Both the position numbers and the translations under genes were made by a program. The notes beneath the pieces are model-generated. The model was given only the letters and a program-made list of their open reading frames with translations, was not told the DNA's origin and ran no database searches. DNA of 7,696 nt from Bacteroidota bacterium. Its GTDB lineage: Bacteria > Bacteroidota > Ignavibacteria > UBA10030 > SZUA-254. Below are positions 6,401 through 7,696 of the stretch, one piece after another (position 1 is the stretch's first letter; each line of letters opens with the position of its first letter). Location of the stretch: positions 1 through 7,696 of the forward strand of contig SCUC01000484.1 in NCBI GenBank assembly GCA_004322375.1, given 5' to 3'.

Positions 6401-7237
6401 ATGAACAATATCATGGTAGGACAAGACTCCTGTCTTGTCCCGCTTGTCCCCCGTCTTGTCCTGAAATTCTTTATTGATTTTGACGGAACGATTACAACGC
6501 AAGATGTCGGCGATGCGTTGTTTATAAAATTCGGCGGAGAACAATGCAGGGATATTGTTCAAGAATATTACGATGAGAAAATTTCAGCCGTAGAATGCTT
6601 CCATAAAGAAACTACGGCGTGTGGCGTAGTAACAATAGCAGAGCTTAATGATTTTTTAGATGCACAGACAATAGACGAATCGTTTGTTGGGTTTGTGCAG
6701 TATTGCAAGGCGAATGGATTTGAACTGTACATTCTCAGCGACGGGATGGACTATTATATTCACCGAATTCTCAACCGCTATGGCGTCGGTGATGTGCCGG
6801 TGTATGCGAACATATTAACCCTGCAATCAACGGACACACCCCTTAATCCCCTCTCAAGAGGGGACTCAAGTGATAAGAAACTTTCGCGGGTGCGGCTCGT
6901 TCCATCGTTTCCCTACACCGATGAAGTCTGCACCCGTTGCGCAAGCTGTAAACGCAACCACATGCTCAATCTCTCGTCAGATGAAACCATTATCGCGTAC
7001 ATCGGTGAAGGATATTCCGACAGGTGTCCTGTAAAATTCGCCGATGTTATTTTTGCGAAAGATGAGTTACTCAAGTATTGCAGGCGGGAAGAAATTCCTC
7101 ACGCGGAATACAGCACATTTTCGGATATTATCAAGTATGTTGACAAAATGATTCATAAAAACGGAAGAACAAAGCTGCGGTTGAAAAAGCGCCGTCTGGC
7201 TGAGCTTGCGCGGCGCGAAGTGTTTGCAGGCGGTTGA
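6401..7237 (+). CDS. HAD-superfamily phosphatase, MtnX/phosphoserine phosphatase-like (HAD-IB)
   Basis: This is a predicted cytoplasmic Mg-dependent phosphomonoesterase of the branch containing MtnX (methionine salvage) and SerB-like enzymes; the substrate cannot be fixed from sequence. Numbering from the ATG at 6401, motif I is DFDGT (26-30, nucleophile Asp26, acid/base Asp28). Motif II is the serine of ILSDG (Ser113), and motif III is the lysine in CTRCASCKRNH (Lys184, preceded by C177-x2-C180-x2-C183). Motif IV is GEGYSD (202-207), with Glu203 where Asp is usual and Asp207 kept. At 278 residues it exceeds the ~220 typical of the group because of a repeat-derived N-terminus (about residues 6-20), an internal repeat-derived loop (146-157) and a basic C-terminal helix. 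GTG 6395 and ATG 6413 are alternative starts. ATG 6401 is preferred because a weak GAG lies eight bases upstream. It is probably translated in the smc operon. Confidence 0.88.
   Translation: MNNIMVGQDSCLVPLVPRLVLKFFIDFDGTITTQDVGDALFIKFGGEQCRDIVQEYYDEKISAVECFHKETTACGVVTIAELNDFLDAQTIDESFVGFVQYCKANGFELYILSDGMDYYIHRILNRYGVGDVPVYANILTLQSTDTPLNPLSRGDSSDKKLSRVRLVPSFPYTDEVCTRCASCKRNHMLNLSSDETIIAYIGEGYSDRCPVKFADVIFAKDELLKYCRREEIPHAEYSTFSDIIKYVDKMIHKNGRTKLRLKKRRLAELARREVFAGG
6418..6462. repeat. Palindromic CTTGTCC repeat at the 5' end of the phosphatase gene
   Basis: AGGACAAGAC (6418-6427) is the exact reverse complement of GTCTTGTCCT (6453-6462). A second GTCTTGTCC (6432-6440) forms a tight 9-bp hairpin with a TCCT loop, and a third partial unit CTTGTCC sits at 6443-6449. 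The repeat is read as VGQDSCLVPLVPRLV just before the conserved core LKFFIDFDGT. No standard start codon lies in frame between the repeat and that core, so the repeat must be translated if the gene is expressed. Confidence 0.8.
6836..6871. repeat. In-frame palindromic repeat inside the phosphatase gene
   Basis: The core CCCCTCT (6848-6854) and AGAGGGG (6857-6863) are perfect 7-bp arms around a 2-base loop, extended imperfectly outward (TTAAT versus ACTCAA). It encodes TPLNPLSRGDSS, placed between the conserved strand VYANIL and RLVPSFPYTDEVC. Homologous phosphatases go almost directly from one to the other. The composition resembles the intergenic element at 2669-2746 (shared CCCCTCT followed by GAGG, and AATCCCC). 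Confidence 0.75.
7228..7233 (+). promoter_or_regulatory. Ribosome binding site of the methyltransferase gene
   Basis: AGGCGG lies six bases before the ATG at 7240, inside the last codons of the phosphatase gene. It fixes the start and suggests translational coupling with the phosphatase, whose stop is two bases upstream of the ATG. Confidence 0.6.
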
Positions 7238-7239
7238 AG

Positions 7240-7696
7240 ATGGATTTGCGACAGCGCCTGTTTCAATATCGAAGCTACAGCCCGATACCCTTTCTTGTGG
7301 TGATGGTTCTTTTTGCTGAACCATCGTTCGGTACGTTGCTCATTGGATTTTTATTGATAGTGGTAGGAGAGTATTTACGGTTGTGGGGCGTTGCCATTGC
7401 AGGAAGCGAAACGAGGACAACAGGACCGGTGGGCGGAACGTTTCTTATTACAACGGGACCCTACGGGTATGTACGGAACCCGTTGTATGTGGGAAATATC
7501 CTGATATACTTCGGCGTTGGCGTCATGTCGAACGCGTTGTTCCCCTGGCTGTTGCTCGCCGCGCTCCTCTTTTTTTCCGCGCAGTACTCGCTCATCGTCT
7601 CTCTGGAAGAAGAGCATTTGATTCAAAAATTCGGAGATGAATATCGAAGGTATTGCGCCTCTGTTCCACGGTTCATCCCGTCGCTGAAAAGCTACA
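7240..7696 (+). CDS. Membrane isoprenylcysteine carboxyl methyltransferase (ICMT)/PEMT-family protein, 3' partial
   Basis: The frame opens at ATG 7240 and is still open at the window edge (152 residues), so the C-terminus is missing. The family transfers a methyl group from S-adenosylmethionine at the membrane, on to isoprenylcysteine carboxyl groups in eukaryotes and phospholipids or unknown lipids in bacteria. The hallmark GPYGYVRNPLYVGN lies at residues 73-86; the family usually has RHPxY, and RNPLY is a common variant. The second conserved block EEEHLIQKFGDEYRRY follows at 123-138, then VPRFIP. Hydrophobic helices lie near 15-27, 30-52, 84-97 and 101-121. Two bases separate it from the phosphatase stop, so it is the third gene of the smc transcript. 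The substrate in this organism cannot be inferred. Family members are mostly about 160-220 residues, so little should be missing. Confidence 0.88.
   Translation, partial: MDLRQRLFQYRSYSPIPFLVVMVLFAEPSFGTLLIGFLLIVVGEYLRLWGVAIAGSETRTTGPVGGTFLITTGPYGYVRNPLYVGNILIYFGVGVMSNALFPWLLLAALLFFSAQYSLIVSLEEEHLIQKFGDEYRRYCASVPRFIPSLKSY

Noticed and set aside
6432..6462. CRISPR-like or tandem-repeat array of CTTGTCC units
   Set aside because: The units are only 7-9 bases, irregularly spaced and with no spacers; they form a palindromic repeat.

Overview
The window carries four genes, all on the + strand and densely packed, in bacterial DNA of roughly balanced base composition (judged by eye). The SMC protein has Walker A GPNGCGKTN and the segment DTGMGPDAYSVIELKMI. 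Together with G/C-rich palindromic repeats that sit both between and inside genes, this resembles the Bacteroidota/Chlorobiota/Ignavibacteriota group. That placement is an inference from motif resemblance and is not certain.

Layout. (1) About 3/42-2618: a large exported protein with a glycoside hydrolase family 2 (GH2) architecture followed by a six-helix membrane domain. Both catalytic glutamates expected in GH2 appear to be replaced, so it is probably a non-catalytic, sugar-binding-like membrane protein. (2) 2619-2815: a 197-base gap that is almost wholly an inserted palindromic repeat element flanked by a perfect 19-bp direct repeat. Removing one repeat unit (189 bp) would leave the two genes 8 bp apart. 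(3) 2816-6391: a full-length chromosome-segregation SMC ATPase. (4) 6401-7237: a HAD-superfamily phosphatase of the MtnX / phosphoserine-phosphatase-like branch. It carries two repeat-derived peptide insertions, one at its N-terminus and one in an internal loop. (5) 7240 to the window edge: a membrane methyltransferase of the isoprenylcysteine carboxyl methyltransferase (ICMT)/PEMT type, cut off by the end of the window.

Gene spacing (9 bases between smc and the phosphatase, 2 bases between the phosphatase and the methyltransferase) indicates that smc, the phosphatase and the methyltransferase are co-transcribed. The GH2-like gene was probably the first or an earlier member of the same operon before the repeat element entered. 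No shared pathway is evident; this looks like a housekeeping operon with unrelated functions.

I see no new defence, mobile or biosynthetic system. The most interesting signals are the apparently dead GH2 domain tethered to a membrane module, the cleanly duplicated insertion site between it and smc, and the palindromic repeats that have been accepted in-frame inside an enzyme gene. No tRNA, rRNA, CRISPR array, riboswitch or convincing rho-independent terminator was found, and no gene-free stretch exceeds 300 bases.
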